Assembly: GCF_964204865.1 (NCBI RefSeq)
Contig: NC_135263.1
Location: 6,388,501-6,452,500 of the forward strand
Source: Styela clava
Taxonomy: Eukaryota > Chordata > Ascidiacea > Stolidobranchia > Styelidae
DNA length: 64,000 nucleotides
Reading direction: 5' to 3'
The position numbers and the translations under genes are program-made. Positions within the stretch are counted from its first letter, which is position 1; the number at the start of each line of letters is the position of its first letter. Positions 53,801 to 64,000 of this stretch are shown here, piece after piece. Under the pieces are notes generated by a model. That model searched no databases, was not told the DNA's origin, and saw only the letters and a program-made list of their open reading frames with translations.

Positions 53801-56800
53801 CACCATTAAAAGTATGAAAAATACAGATTCTACTAACTCAAAATTTAGACTCAGAAAAATACGACTTTGACACAAATGAAAAAAACATGCCCAACGCACA
53901 CTCAACAGCCCTGATAGTTTATTCATGTTAATCCAGTATTATTTACTCACCAATTTCTTGTAAAACTTTGTCACAATATTTAGCAAATTCAAAATATGTT
54001 TCAGACGCAGCATCATGTCTTTCTGTAGATTCAGAACATATATCAACTGCTTTCTCTAAAGATTTTTGAGCGTAATGTCTCAGATCATCTTTCAAGATAC
54101 CTGAATAAATTTTATATGGGTATAAATATAACTTTTTTAAAATCAATTTCAAAAAGATGATCGAAGAGACTTGGAACTCGATATATATTGTAAATCCTAA
54201 TATCTTGGTATTCTACAACTCTAAGCACTTTTGAAGAATCTACCACGCAGGAAATGAGAAAGAGACTGGAGAGACTCAAACTCATTATGCATAGTTAATA
54301 ATCCTAATTTATTGGTGTTCTAAAATTCATTGGAAGAATCTATCATGCAGAAAATACCAAATTTAATGGAAAAAAATACTATGAAAAGCAATTTTTTCAA
54401 TTTCGAGGTGAATTATCAACCCCAAACGACTCAGAGAAAATTTAAATGATAACAAACCAATAGTTTTTTAACGACTTATTCCATCATGTACATACTGAAA
54501 TTTTGAAACAGATTGGCCAATTTGTCGGAGAGCAAGACATTTTTTTACAACAACAATCCAACACGAACAACAATTAAACAAAATGATCCATAGGTTGATT
54601 TGATTTTATGTCAAAAAATTTAATATTTTACCTTCTTTCACTAATTTAGTTTCTGAAGTATTGGCATCTGTTAACACCTTTAAAATATTTCTGAACATGG
54701 CATCATTCTCTCTGTTGATATCAGCAATGTCAGAAGCAAGAGAACATCCTTGTCCAAGAAACATATAAAGCTTAGCCAGGTTTTCATGGCTGTGCAAAGG
54801 AAAAAACAGGTTTAAAATTAGTTGTAAACTTAATAAGACTACTGTTTAGGTACAGGCCCAATGAAATTAAGCAATAAATGATCAGGCAATGTGAAATATC
54901 AACCCTTATACCTAAAATTTGAAAATATAAGTAAGACTGACAAATAACACCAAAATTACAAAATTGAGTCCATGTTTTACAACTATGCTTGAAAGTGAAA
55001 ATTTGTTTGAGCAGCTCGTCAATTTTCAATGTTATTTATATATGACGCTTATTCCCACATTTCGCTACAACAATGATAGCATGGAAAACAACTATACAAG
55101 GGTAGAGAAATGTGCATTCTAAATAACAAATTCATATATATGTTATCCGCCACTGATAATTATATCGAAAACTTATAAAGGAGACTTAAATTAAAAAAAT
55201 TAATTCATTACTCAGTATTTTTCTTTTCAATTTCTTCAACCAAAACTTTAGTAGCTTGAAGAATGGCTTTTGATGCTTTCGCTTGGTCTGCTTGTTTATT
55301 ACTGATGGTAAAAACATGGGAGGCAAATTTCATGTAATACATTGCTAATGTTTGTGATTGTTGCATGATTTCCAAAGACATTCGATCTTTTCCGTCAATT
55401 GAGTGAAGATAACTCATCACCTAGATATAATATAAGATTTTGTTTGGATTTAAAATTATTGAAGATAAGAGACAGGTTATAAGACTTGAAATGTGCTGAT
55501 ATCATATTATTAGCTATTACTAATATAATCAAAAGTGTATCATTTTGATACCTGGATGGTTAATTTTGCCAATTTTCTAAGAGTAGCATGAAAGCAAAAG
55601 ATAGCGGCATTCTATCAGGATGCTTTTTATTGCTCGAGCCAGTCTAAAAAGCTAAGAAATTAAATTGAGTCATCTAAATGCATTTACTCTAATCTACCGT
55701 ATATGCTCGCGAATAGGCCGAGTTTAAAACTCAAAAAAAGTTGCCAAACTAAGGGACCGTCTTATTCGCGCATAACTCAGATTGCACCAAAAAATTGGCT
55801 CATTCGCGCATCAGAATTTGATCAGCAACGAGATGATATTATGCTGACTTGCCTGTAATTCCAAAAGCTTCAAACCATACCAAGTTCTCGCGATAAAAAG
55901 CGTGCACGCACACACACAATTGCTTGTGAAGGTGGATTGTTTTATCATACAGCTGATGGCTTGTACAGTCTGTGATTGGTTGTTTAACATGTGACGCTTG
56001 TACAGTCTGTGATTGATTTGTTTTCACTCGCTTGTGCAGGTGTGATTGTCTCATCATACAGCTGATCGCTTGTTCAGCACATGCCGCTTGTACAGTCTGT
56101 GCTTGTCTGATCCCAAGTGATCACTTGTACAGTCTGTGATTGGTTGTCACACACTTGATCGCTTTCGCTTGCGTGTTTGCGCTATTAAATAGTCTTAACG
56201 ATTCGTAGGACCGGCTCATGTGCGATTTTTTATAAAATCGCCGTTTTAAGGCCGTTTTAGGGAGTCGGCCTATTCGCGAGATAGGCGTAATTTCGAGAAA
56301 ATACGGTAAGTACCTCATATTCGTACTCAAGTACCCACCAGTGGATTACGCTCAGTAATTTGACTCAACTTCCTACTCAGATGATCCGTGACCTAAGTTG
56401 GGTTCAGATGATCCGTGACCCAAGTTGAACCCAACTTCAGATTTAGGAACTACCCAGAAAAGAAATTGATTATGTTAATTATAAATTTATAATTACGAAC
56501 ATTTTCAACATCTTCATTTAGAAACTTTCTTGCTATTGAAAAATGCTTCTGAGAACATGCAACATCCACTGATTTCAGTAATAGAGAAAGTTTTTTTCGA
56601 GCAAGTGATCCTTTCATACACGCAGCTGATAACATCAATTCATCTTGACTCGATTCTTCAGCAAAGGAACAATATTTAATGAGCAGCTGGTCAATGAAGT
56701 ATGATCTGTACAAGAAGATAATTTGAGTAAGTGACTCAATATTGAATAAAGAATTATTTTTGATTCGAAATATTCCCTGTACAAGCAGGGAATTTAGGCT

Positions 56801-59800
56801 CGGGATGACATTTCGTATAACCAGTGCCTGAATCCATGCCTTTGAAACTCCAATATTAAGATAGTCAGCCAATGTGCGTATATATACAAATAAATAATGG
56901 CAATTGAAGGACAAACAATGTACCTGTGGGCAACCATATCTTTCCAGACATTAATTGAATCATGTATAGGATGAGGAAGACACGTTTTCCATTTATCAAC
57001 AAGATCATTCACATCTGTTTCTGGCAACTGTTTACCTGGGACAAAACAAACAGATTGTTACAGATGAATGGACTTGGTAGTAGATGGTAGAGGTTGATGT
57101 AACTGATCAACGATTACAAGAAACATCCCATCCAGCAATCCTTTCGCACATGATTAACCCTTCACAGGATTCGAACCTGCAAACCCAAGCAGGGGAATCA
57201 GAGGTGCGATGACAAGCGCATTCTTCACATTCGGCAAGATGAGCCATAATCGGTATGAGTCTAAATTCAGAGTTCACTTGAGTCGAATATCGGACTTTCA
57301 ATGTTGAGTCACAATCTTTTTTGAGAAGACTTACATAAGCCAAACTTTTTGTTATCATAATTAGTCCTTCAATTCTTCTTCTTCCTGATTATAATGATAA
57401 TCATATTTCTATATTCATATATCAAAAATGAAGTCACATAATCACAATACCTTGATGTTGCTGCATAATGTCAATAAAATCAGCCATATCCGATAAATGA
57501 ACAGCTTTGTTCAATATGTCAGTTTGTACATCAGAAAGCGACCATTCCTCAGCGAAAGAATCCATTGCTTTCTCAAGGTAGTAACTTGCTTGGCTGTAAT
57601 CCTCCTTTATGAAAAAAGTAAATTGTAAGTAACATTTAATCCAAGTTTTAGAGTTATGTGGTTATTTTAATTTTGGAGTAAACAGTTTCGGAGTATTACC
57701 TGATGTAGATATAGCATTGCAACATGATCAGAATGCCTAGATTCAATTAATTGTTTTCGATCTCCTCCATGTTTGATGGCATTTTCAACAAAATTTAACA
57801 ATTCAGATTTGCATTCTGACGATCCATCAAGAAGTAATAACATTTTTGCATGAAGTGAAGTTGGCAAAAATCTTTGCTGTCAGAATATATAAACAAGATA
57901 ATGACTGCTTTACTCTTTTCAACCAGATTTAAAACTAACTCAGCTACATAAACACCTTCTATGTGTGTGTGTTTATGATATATTATACGAGAATATCAGT
58001 TGGAAACCGAAGACTTATTGATCGATAGTTAGGGGATCCCCCAAAACAGAAACTGCAGTTTCGATTCATCCGCTCTTGTAACTTGCGCACTGCGCATCGC
58101 ACACACACACTCGGCGGGTCTCAAAATTCTCTCGCTTAACAAAAATCTAGATCACTATATCAATAATTGATTGATAACTCGCTAATTATACGACATAATT
58201 CGCCCAAAATCAATAGGCTTCTGGTCCGAGATAAGATGAATGCACATGCAAAATCTGGAGCAGATTCAATCTCGCTTTCGTGAGATATCGCGTGCATCTA
58301 ACAGACAAATACCTATCAACATACTTACCGATTAAAATCGATAAGTAATGAGTGGGTGATTTAACATAGTTAATTTCATAGTTATGTGAAATTTTTGGAT
58401 CAAAATTAAATTAACTTAAATTAGACTCAACTCAAAAAAACAAAAGTATACAATGTAAAAAATTGAAAACCTGAAAATATTTGTTCGTCCATGAGTTTTC
58501 CAACGAATTGTCGCATTGATTATCACAAAAATTATTGACTTCCTCCCATCTGAATTACAAACAAAATTATTCATCAGAAAGACAAAATATTTACAAGACT
58601 ATATGACAGTGCTATGGAGGCTGAAAAAACCAACTCCGAAGTTCGAGCCATTTATATAACGAATTCAGCGCTGGGTACATCTGGTAAAGAGAATAATCCC
58701 GATTTATGTTATTAAACAACAAAATTCATATCATACTTCCCAAGCTTCATTAAACAATTCAATAAACAATCTTCCCAAAGATCTTTTTCAACGTCGCTGG
58801 GTTCTGGTTCTAAATCTTCTATAAGTGCCTAGATTGGAAATAAAAATACTTTTATCACTAAAATAGGAAGATATGAATTATGACAGATATTCAGAAACAA
58901 ATACTTAAAAAAATTTGAGATGAAATATTAACCCCTCATAAGAAAATTGAAAAAAATATAGTACTAGATTGTGTCCAACAAAGATATTGTTTCCCTAACA
59001 TCAAACCATTCCCAGCAACTGATGATCTTGGTAAACTTTGTGTCCAATGACACAATAATACAAATGTTTATGACTATTGAGTGCAACTTGGTTAAGTCAG
59101 GTTATTTATCAGGTCTTGGTTTTTTTCTCAATCGATAAAAATCAAGCGTATTCAAATTATGAAAAGATAAGCACACCTTATTTCTGGAGAATTAAAGAAC
59201 TGAAAACTGAAAGGAATAATTAGAGAAAACTGAAAGGTAAGAGCTGAAAAAAACTGGAAGAAAAGAACTGAAAGGGGAGGACTGGTGAAAACTGGAAGGA
59301 ATGAGCATAATCAACTAACACACAAACCAAATTTGGCGCTCCAGAAGTATGTGTACCAAAATGGCGGACACCGGAACGTAGTATATGTACCAGGTTAGGG
59401 TCAGGCCATAATGATATTTCAATTTTCCTCATTTTAGTTCTATTACGAGTTCGGTGACTAGCCAAATAACTCCTGTGGTATTTGTACCTAGAATTGTGGC
59501 CTAACCCTAACCTGGTACACATACGGCGTTCCAGTGTCCACCATCTTGGTGCACATACTTCTGGAGTACCCAAAATTTTTGCGAACATATTTGCAATGAA
59601 AGCATTTATGATCAAGTCCAATTGTTAATGAATAATTTTACAAACCTTTTGATAAACTCTAGTCGCTTGAGTAAAGTCATACTGAGTTTCATATTCAACT
59701 GCATCACCAAATAAAGATCTGGCAACAGGTGTTCCAGTAAAAATTCCTCGAAGTACGTCCAGATCTTTTCTGTATAACCTGAATAAACATAGTTGGCATA

Positions 59801-62800
59801 TTGATAAAATATTGAGACTGGATGATAATTATATCTACACCGTTGGGTTGAAGTCCCTGAACCCAGAGTCAAGTTGAGTCATGAGTAATAGGAGTCTCGA
59901 GTGAGTCAATCACTGGGGTGAACTGGGGGTTACCCGAAAACATTATTTTACCAAGATGACTAGAGTCTAGGGATGTTCATATCTGAATACTGAACTATTC
60001 TAGAATAACACTGTAAAAACATTTTGAGTATTGTTTCAACAAAGTTAACCAGAGTCAAAACAATGATGCAGGGCGTTTGAATCACTTTATTTCTCACCAT
60101 ATGTGAGTGAAAAAAAACAAGACATGGTACAAAGTCTGTCACATTGAACTGATGCCTGTTGCTGAAATGGTAAGCATCATCCTATTCTAATGAGTGGCGT
60201 GATTGTGGCGACTGTTTCAGAAGTCATTGCATAGGAATGTCCGATTCCGATTTTGAACTATGTGATGTAACACAAGAATTGAGCGGATGCAGTAGCAAAT
60301 TTTGAGCATTTTCTAAATTACGATTAACTGGAATTGAAAAAAAACTATTCAATATTCGAATACAACGCTAAACGAAAACGATCAAAACATCTCTAATCGA
60401 GTAAGTCCTTGATATATGGTGACTTTGAATCCAACTTCGAGACGAGTAAATAACTCGAACCTCATTGATTCAATTTAAGTTAAGTTGAACATTTTATAAA
60501 TCAGTCCTTTCACATAGATATTATCAATTCAGTACCTTGCTAATTCAATCCATGAAACCACGTCTGCTTCATTAACATCAGATGATTTCTGCAACATTCT
60601 TCTACGTTTTGACGAAGGTTCTTCAGGTTCTTGTTGTGAGAGAAGCCATTCTTCAATGACTCGAACACCTAGAAATTATGATCAATTTGAAAAGTAGTTT
60701 AGAACAGAAAATAACATTGAATTTAATTGAAAATGTGACCTAAGAGGGCTGTGAAACCTGAAAAAATTTGCACCCAACTCCATTTTGGTATAATGACTCC
60801 GATTTTGAACCTTGACTTTTCTCTTGACCTTGAACTGGTTGATTTTAACTCCCAGTTAAATGAAAAAAACTCTTTGATTCCAGATCCAAAATTTGACAAA
60901 ACCAAATTTCAATAGAAAAAATTTTGGAATTATGCAATCTCTTCAATACGCCTTTCTAATTGTTTGTTGAAATTGTTCAGTCAACTTTGGTTGAGTTTTA
61001 TTTTGGATATTTAACTTCCATTATCGACATTGAGTCTGAAATACCAAGTCTGAGTGAATGCGAAATTGCACATGTTATAGCCAAAATTGGCATAAATTTT
61101 GCGTTCCAGATTTGAATTCAGATTTTTACTCTGCGATGCAAATACAATGCAATGTCTTAACTACCACTGCATTGTGGGTTCTATAGACTTCAAACCAAAT
61201 TCTTTGACTATTCTTCTCCTATGCAAAAAATATAAATATATATACATAAATAAATATCACCCACCATAATAATGTTGATTTGACTTGATAGCAGCATGTG
61301 CAACTATAGATGGATTAATTTTTATCGAAGCTGCATTTCTTTGAATGATATCAAGAATAAAAGCAATGAATGCAGGATTACATTGTTCAGATGAAGCTAA
61401 AACATTTCCAAGAGTTTCAGCAATCTGCTTGATATATTCCTAAAAGTAAAGAATGATTATTAAGACATATAATGCATTGCATTCATGATATATGCAACCT
61501 AGAACAATATTTCTGGCAACAGTCAAAATAACAGAACACACATGCGTGAGTTGATGAAATAGTTTTGGTAAATTGTCAATCGATAATTAAGCAATGAATA
61601 TATATATATATATATAGGCACAATAGTTCAGTTAGGTGTAGAAATTATAATAATTATGAGGCTGTAGAAGGCATATTTGTCCACAGTTAAATAAATTGTT
61701 CACAGGTTCAGTATCTCACCGTAGATTTCTTTGATTGTTCTTCGATAACAGCGTGAACAAGAGAAGAGAGTAATCTTTGAGACACAAATAAATCAAGATG
61801 AGCGAGAGCTGCAAGAGGAGCAATGAGAGATCTGTGATGAATCTGAATATCTGGAAGTTCACCAGCTCTGTATGTTCGATACAACTGCACGGAATGTTGA
61901 CGTTTTGCTTTCTCACGTTTGATGACTTCCTAAAAAGTTTCAGTTTGTTCAATACAAGCCAATTGAAAGTTATGTAGGAATCCTCAAATCCTGAGTAGCG
62001 AGTAAAGTAGAGTCACATTTAGTTGTGTACGAGTTATTCATTTAGATGTCTTGCGTCCACTCAATTCCAAATTTGGTTGAGTCAATTACTGGTAATATCC
62101 AATATTACTTATTAAATAAAATCTGTTAAACCAAATAAAAAAGAAAAGCAATCATAATCTATTATCCAGTTCCATTTACGTTTTCCTATCAAATGTGATT
62201 ACTATGAGCAGTATATTTTCAAATTATTTTACAATCTTGAGATTCGAGCCTTAAATTCTCTCTTGCCAAAAAATATATTTTACTTAAACAGGTACCGGTA
62301 AGCCAAAAAAAAAAAAAAAGATTTGGATACGTAGATGGAAAAATAGATCTCTGAAGACGTAAATTTAACATATTAAAATACCTGTTTTCTCCTATTTTTC
62401 TGCTGCACAACTCTGGCGAAGTGGTAGTTATCAGTTGAAGATTTTTTCTGGAATTTTCTACGCAGACGTGCAATATCTATCTGCATATCATCAGCTTCTG
62501 AAAATACAAGAAAAAAATTAGAAATTATGATGGAAAACAATGGAAAAATACATACTGCTTCAAAGTATTTCCAAATAGGTATATACACTGGTACTCTGCT
62601 ACATTGCAATTAATTTAGATTTTAAACATTATCAATTATATTGAAATGAAGATCATTTTAAATGTGTGTATTAAAAAAACGTTATTTTATTAAATATCAG
62701 AGATTTTGATTTTACTAGAAGAAGTTCAGTTAACCTCAACTTCACAATACAGTCAAAAAAATGGCTTCCAATTCCAACAATGGCTTCAACTTGCTTCAAG

Positions 62801-64000
62801 TACTGCCCAAATTATTAAATATAATTGACATAACTATTGAAGTAAGTATTTAAACTAATTCTTAAGACTATTGAATATAATTAATTTTAAATCGTTTCGT
62901 ACACCCCTACAAAATACCTTCAATCGGAGACTTCAAATTTGATTTTCCAAAATCCTGTCCAACAGGTTTTCTTCTATGTCTGTTTTGTCTTCTGTTGGTT
63001 AATATAGCACTTTCTTTATTATCAGTGGAACTAACGACACCAGCCATATTCAATGTTGAAAAAGTATCGACACTACTATTGGAAATCCAGTCATAAGTGT
63101 TTTTCCCAGTCACTTTAAAAGAGATAAAGTGACAATGTTAACTAGATTACCACAATTCCTGGCCTAGTGTTTGAAGATTTACACCTGACTATGTTGGTAA
63201 CACAGGTTCAAATCCCATTAACCAAGGATGTAATAAATTGGATAAGAAATGCCAAACCGAAAATATTCCGGTCTTTGCAAAAACAGTATCTACACACATA
63301 TCAGTGGATGCTTAAATAGTTCCTTGTTTGGGGTGAAAGACATGAAAAATATGATAAAAAGAACCCCAAGTTCCCCCCAAAAATTTCCATATTTTTCTTA
63401 CTATCAACAGTCGCACTAAATTGAGCTTCAACTTGTGTAGCTCGTAATGCATTTGGTTGTTGGTTTGCAGCTGTGTTTGATAACGTAGGAGAACTGCCAA
63501 AGGATGAACTAATTGTTTCAACAAACATTGGATTCATAGTGAAATGTCTGTGTTGCCATGTATGATCGACAATTACATCCTGGAATGAATAATCATAAGT
63601 ATAATGATAGAATTTTATAGGTCAATATTCAAGATTATAAGCAGATCAGTGTGATTGAAATTGAAGATCGGCCACCATAAAAGGTCCAAAATTTTGTCTT
63701 CACTTCAGACAATTTACAATTTGAAAAAAAGACTCCGACTTCAATGCAACATGCCACAATGACTGAACAGCCATGATTATATTGTAAAAAACTACTGATA
63801 TCATGTACATAAGAAGAATACCGCAACACAAATAAAACATACAAACCTGAAAAACACATTCAGACAATGGATGTTCAAATATTGCTCGTTCAAAATCAGG
63901 ACTTCTTGAAGCAGCTTGTAAAAGTAAGTTACATGAACTAGCGAGAAATCCAGCTTCATCCACTTCGTTTTGATACAATTCACCAAGTAATCCGTTAATT
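44884..64000 (-). CDS. PRKDC: DNA-dependent protein kinase catalytic subunit, C-terminal part (about 31 exons, 5' end outside window)
   Basis: DNA-PKcs is the PI3K-like kinase that Ku recruits to DNA double-strand breaks in end joining. Exons in coding order: >64000-63847, 63579-63402, 63112-62918, 62497-62382, 61929-61720, 61439-61265, 60668-60536, 59778-59646, 58828-58737, 58549-58471, 57876-57700, 57604-57451, 57035-56924, 56705-56497, 55643-55552 (doubtful, has stops), 55420-55212, 54789-54632, 54100-53951, 53630-53437, 52979-52768, 52334-52244, 51800-51603, 51484-51271, 50502-50350, 49484-49369, 49151-49054, 48800-48630, 48205-48004, 47484-47293, 46955-46759, 45091-44884. All neighbours agree in phase. 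The first exons match the region from LDVIVDH through the ABCDE cluster (DVIVDHTWQHRHF, ATQVEAQ). FAT-domain helices follow. The kinase has NEDLRQDQR, the catalytic loop GIGDRHTSN and GIDFGHAFG. It ends in FATC, DQATDPNILVRTYIGWRFWM. About 1,650 codons are in view. Confidence 0.95.
45529..46419. mobile_element. hAT-type element, CAGTGGTTCTTAAA termini, perfect 8-bp duplication
   Basis: Ends CAGTGGTTCTTAAAGT / AGTTTAAGAACCACTG with the perfect flanking repeat TTATATGA (45521-45528, 46420-46427). GGGTCGCGAC motifs repeat inside both ends. It is 891 bp and I could not read a transposase domain, so it is probably non-autonomous. It lies in the last intron of PRKDC. Confidence 0.85.
46491..46725. 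mobile_element. Full-length 'GGTACTCCCG' MITE in the last PRKDC intron
   Basis: Left end GTAAGCGAACCAAGATGGCG, right end its inverse, closing in TACTACGGGAGTACC. The interior holds AGGTTAGGGTTAGGCCATAA and ATTACGAGTTCGGGTACTAG. It is about 235 bp, nearly collinear with 59335-59570 and 15643-15869. Confidence 0.8.
47102..47208 (+). repeat. Dispersed repeat family B, partial
   Basis: CATGGACTGGAAATTGGCCA, GCCATATG and a tail AAGGATAAATACGAATAA match the right part of family B. PRKDC intron. Confidence 0.4.
48889..49030 (+). repeat. Dispersed repeat family B
   Basis: CACCATCCAGTCCATGCATC, TGAAACAAAAAACTGG, GCGGTTCACCATATGATTAA and GTCTTATC identify it. It sits in the PRKDC intron between 48800 and 49054, ending close to the donor side. 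Confidence 0.55.
49577..49700 (+). repeat. tRNA-derived SINE-like copy
   Basis: GGTTACACAACTCAGGTTAA followed by CACCTCACCCTAGGGTGTAA and TAAATTAGGCCAAACC matches the body of the copies at 51062 and 63152. The B-box is degraded in this copy. Confidence 0.4.
49889..50191 (+). repeat. Dispersed repeat family C, copy 1
   Basis: About 300 bp in a PRKDC intron, nearly identical over long stretches to 57986-58351: GTTAGGGGATCCCCCAAAAC, TAATTATACGACATAATTCG, GAGATATCGCGTG, ending with ATCGATAACTAATGAG. Central sequences differ. No coding capacity. Confidence 0.8.
50671..50863. mobile_element. Deleted 'GGTACTCCCG' MITE copy
   Basis: TGTAGTATGTGTACCAGGTT, AGGGTTAGGCCATAATTTTA, then ACCTCCATATTGGTACACAC and TTATGGAGCACCG. 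It shares its right half only with 23713-23866. PRKDC intron. Confidence 0.6.
51062..51176 (+). repeat. tRNA-derived SINE-like copy, 3' part
   Basis: AGTTCAAATCTCATGCCCAC, CACCTCACCTGAAG, TAAATTGAATAGACGATGG and GAAAATATTCAGATCCTTAC match the copy at 63152-63290 after its B-box. PRKDC intron. Confidence 0.45.
52473..52600 (-). repeat. Dispersed repeat family B, minus orientation
   Basis: ATTTATCCTAGGGAAAAGAA, GACTTAATCATATGGCAAAC, TCTGGTTACCATCCCGTGTC and TATGGGAACAGTTAG read as the reverse of family B. PRKDC intron. Confidence 0.55.
53640..53930. mobile_element. CAGGGCTGT-family element relic
   Basis: Ends near ACTCAACAGCCCTG and has GACTCC and GACTC motifs through the body, as in 9604-9873. 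The left end is not clear. It lies in a PRKDC intron directly upstream of the 53630 exon. Confidence 0.35.
55552..55643 (-). pseudogene. Probable PRKDC exon carrying in-frame stop codons
   Basis: Flanked by a good acceptor (CTTTTTAG) and donor (CAG|GTATC). Its 92 bases are exactly the phase needed to join the exons ending at 56497 and starting at 55420, which cannot be joined directly. The first codons give HWLEQ and the last give ATLRKLAKLTIQ, fitting the family, but TAA, TGA and TAG lie between in that frame. The matching human segment appears somewhat longer. This is either real damage, an assembly error, or my misassigned exon. Confidence 0.5.
55696..56306. mobile_element. Non-autonomous DNA transposon with ACCGTAT...CTCGCG termini and internal tandem units
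   Basis: The left end TACCGTATATGCTCGCGAAT and the inverted right end, TACCGTATTTTCTCGAAATT on the other strand, flank 611 bp. GAATAGGCC recurs inside both ends. The interior holds four copies of CTTGTACAGTCTGTG and two longer units with CATACAGCTGAT. No transposase. PRKDC intron. Confidence 0.65.
57107..57245 (-). repeat. tRNA-like B-box sequence (SINE or tRNA relic)
   Basis: On the minus strand, GCAGGTTCGAATCCTGTGAA is a perfect polymerase III B-box in a T-arm-like stem (CAGG...CCTG). I cannot fold a full cloverleaf upstream of it, so I do not call a functional tRNA. PRKDC intron. Confidence 0.45.
57986..58351 (+). repeat. Dispersed repeat family C, copy 2
   Basis: Same ends and flank blocks as 49889-50191, in the same orientation, with a longer centre that includes a CA-rich stretch (about 58090-58111). 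Both copies are in PRKDC introns 8 kb apart. Confidence 0.8.
59335..59570. mobile_element. Full-length 'GGTACTCCCG' MITE in a PRKDC intron
   Basis: GCGCTCCAGAAGTATGTGTA, CCAAAATGGCGGACACCGGA and AGGTTAGGGTCAGGCCATAA, with inverted counterparts ending CTTCTGGAGTACC. About 236 bp. It lies between the exons at 59646 and 58828. Confidence 0.8.
61598..61615. repeat. (TA)n microsatellite
   Basis: A pure AT-dinucleotide run in a PRKDC intron. Confidence 0.8.
63152..63290 (+). repeat. tRNA-derived SINE, best copy
   Basis: TGGCCTAGTGTTTGAAG fits an A-box, and ACAGGTTCAAATCCCATT about 35 bases on is a B-box, both as in polymerase III promoters. The body AAGGATGTAATAAATTGGAT and AAATATTCCGGTCTTTGC recurs in copies at 49577 and 51062. 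PRKDC intron. Confidence 0.55.

Noticed and set aside
57107..57245. Functional tRNA gene
   Set aside because: Only the B-box/T-arm is convincing. No complete cloverleaf could be folded by eye.

Overview
The window looks like nuclear DNA of an invertebrate deuterostome, most likely a tunicate (ascidian). It is AT-rich, its genes carry GT-AG introns, and it holds DNA-PKcs, a ZDHHC2/15/20-type palmitoyltransferase, an alpha-1,3-fucosyltransferase and a single-domain globin. Many small repeats of several families are scattered through introns and spacers. Species cannot be fixed from sequence alone. All exon models were assigned by eye from splice sites, reading phase and family similarity. Every adjacent exon pair in the reported models is phase-compatible.

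Layout. (+) 81-3032: an intronless fusion of a class V aminotransferase/cysteine-desulfurase-like domain with a TtcA-like PP-loop tRNA thiolase domain. (+) 4405-14378: a ten-exon, 334-residue DHHC-family palmitoyltransferase whose core motif reads DHYC and which has lost half of its zinc ligands. 14.4-18.5 kb: a repeat-bearing spacer. (-) 18530-19834: intronless eRF1. (-) 21938-25046: a six-exon GT10 fucosyltransferase. 25.0-28.0 kb: a spacer with a hAT-type MITE. (-) 28010-32441: a complete Ty3/Gypsy LTR element with target duplications but a broken gag-pol. (-) 33354-37441: a four-exon globin. 37.4-44.9 kb: a spacer with a mariner derivative that has become a long inverted repeat, plus a hAT-type MITE. 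(-) 44884 to beyond 64000: the 3' part (about 31 exons) of the DNA-PKcs gene, ending in intact kinase and FATC regions, with introns full of transposon relics.

The genes are a chance collection rather than an operon. They cover tRNA sulfur chemistry, protein lipidation, translation termination, glycan fucosylation, oxygen binding and DNA double-strand-break repair. Several start codons lie 11-20 bases after an AG preceded by a T-rich stretch, which would fit spliced-leader trans-splicing or short 5' UTR exons.

The points most worth a second look are the desulfurase-TtcA fusion, the palmitoyltransferase with paired losses at both zinc sites, a DNA-PKcs exon with correct borders but in-frame stops, the thinned-out DNA-PKcs ABCDE phosphorylation cluster, the fold-back mariner, a MITE family carrying telomere-like TTAGGGTTAGG, and the excess of the palindrome TACCGGTA.
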